Positions 6,928 through 7,319 of a stretch of 7,319 nt of DNA are shown here, piece by piece (the stretch's first letter is position 1; each line of letters starts with the position of its first letter). The translations under genes and the position numbers were made by a program. Under the pieces are notes generated by a model that did no database searches, had not been told where the DNA came from, and saw nothing but the letters and a program-made list of their open reading frames with translations. The stretch comes from Coriobacteriales bacterium (lineage in GTDB: Bacteria > Actinomycetota > Coriobacteriia > Coriobacteriales > UBA8131), in contig JAISPK010000056.1 of NCBI GenBank assembly GCA_031274985.1, positions 1 through 7,319 of the forward strand, read 5' to 3'.

Positions 6928-6933
6928 TTAAAA

Positions 6934-7319
6934 ATGAACGATGCGGGAGTGGTGCAAAGAGCAAAACAGAGCTTTGTCAGATTCAGTCTTTATTTAGCAC
7001 TCTCTTTGGTGCTGGCGTTTACTACTCTCGGTGTTGCAGCAATCGCAAGCACCGGAGACGACGGTTTGGTGACTAAAGCAGAAGCTGCCAGCTGGTATGG
7101 CTACGGATGGGGCCAGTCCGGGTACCATTATTGGTATGGCAACGGATACGGTTATTACTATGGGGGATGGTATACCATCAATGGTCATTACTATCTCTTT
7201 GACTGTAACGGGTGGATGCTGACCGGTTGGCAGTGCTGGAATGGAAGCTATTACTACCTGGGTGACTGGTATCAAGGATGGTGGCAGCAAGGGGTTTGTT
7301 ATCCCTACTACAATTATTA
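6934..7319 (+). CDS. Secreted Tyr/Trp/Gly-rich protein with cell-wall-binding-like repeats (3' end at or beyond window)
   Basis: The frame opens at ATG 6934 behind a strong RBS and runs without a stop to the window edge, giving 128 residues. The last two bases are TA, so a stop could fall immediately outside. Residues 1-16 are polar and basic, 17-38 are hydrophobic (FSLYLALSLVLAF...), and a plausible signal peptidase site follows A-E-A-A at 49-52. The mature part is extraordinary in composition: 30 of the 76 residues from 53 to 128 are Trp or Tyr, with many Gly. Residues 78-99 (GGWYTINGHYYLFDCNGWML...) match the layout of choline-binding/cell-wall-binding repeats (GW..-G-YYF-..-G-M-TGW). Residues 99-117 hold a degenerate second copy and 54-77 a Gly-Tyr-rich lead-in. 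Three Cys (91, 101, 122) are present. Surface attachment through the repeats is inferred; the ligand is unknown. Confidence 0.8.
   Translation, partial: MNDAGVVQRAKQSFVRFSLYLALSLVLAFTTLGVAAIASTGDDGLVTKAEAASWYGYGWGQSGYHYWYGNGYGYYYGGWYTINGHYYLFDCNGWMLTGWQCWNGSYYYLGDWYQGWWQQGVCYPYYNY

Larger units (their letters stand above)
6519..6933 (+). other. Intergenic region (about 415 nt) with no convincing gene
   Basis: Open frames here (for example from GTG 6519 or from 6756) have no RBS, no recognisable domain and scattered Cys/Arg/Pro composition, so I treat them as chance. A weak inverted repeat, AGTCC (6560-6564) with GGACT (6576-6580), is followed by a poor T-run and could be a weak terminator for the upstream gene. 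Positions about 6596-6690 are markedly AT-rich. One poor promoter match there is TTGCTT (6596-6601), 17 nt, then TATCTT (6619-6624). From 6701 to 6919 there is a series of inverted repeats, listed separately. No tRNA, rRNA or known riboswitch consensus was recognised. Confidence 0.6.

Noticed and set aside
6519..7076. Two + strand open frames (6519-6755 and 6756-7076)
   Set aside because: They have no RBS, no recognisable domain and chance-like composition. The second overlaps the clearly better gene starting at 6934 in another frame.

Overview
The window is a stretch of bacterial chromosome of moderate GC content (roughly half, by eye). All recognisable genes are on the + strand. The gene content points to an anaerobic actinobacterium of the Coriobacteriia (Eggerthellaceae-like): a Tat-exported, lipobox-bearing DMSO-reductase-family molybdoenzyme with its own ferredoxin-like subunit and TorD-type chaperone, beside large beta-helix/InlB-repeat surface proteins and a cell-wall-binding-repeat-like secreted protein. 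This assignment is inferred from gene content alone. A Gram-positive firmicute is the main alternative.

Layout. (1) 1-2135: the 3' part of a very large surface protein gene, open at the left edge of the window. It has two Gly/Asn-rich parallel beta-helix blocks with an InlB B-repeat-like module between them, then a Cna-B/pilin-like beta domain and a hydrophobic, basic C-terminal tail that looks like a degenerate cell-wall sorting signal. (2) 2226-6165: a tight respiratory operon of dmsA (Mo-bisPGD catalytic subunit, Tat lipoprotein signal), dmsB (four [4Fe-4S] clusters) and a TorD/DmsD maturation chaperone, with an 11-nt gap and then a 1-nt TGATG overlap. (3) 6228-6518: a 96-aa multi-pass membrane protein, DUF4190-like, 62 nt downstream and possibly the last gene of the operon. 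(4) 6519-6933: about 415 nt with no convincing gene, holding an AT-rich block and then a chain of inverted repeats that could be a structured 5' leader. (5) 6934-7319: the start of a secreted, extremely Tyr/Trp/Gly-rich protein with choline-binding/cell-wall-binding-like repeats, cut by the right edge.

How the genes work together. The chaperone should bind the DmsA signal and apoprotein and help insert the molybdenum cofactor. Folded DmsA, probably carrying DmsB (which has no signal of its own), would then leave through Tat and become lipid-anchored to the outer face of the membrane. The window contains no DmsC/NrfD-type quinol-oxidising membrane anchor, so the electron entry route is open. 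The substrate (DMSO, TMAO or another S-/N-oxide or organic acceptor) cannot be read from the sequence. The flanking surface-protein genes look functionally unrelated to the operon.

The most unusual elements are the aromatic-rich secreted protein with its hairpin-rich leader, and the dmsC-less, lipobox-bearing oxidoreductase operon. I did not find a clearly new multi-gene system.
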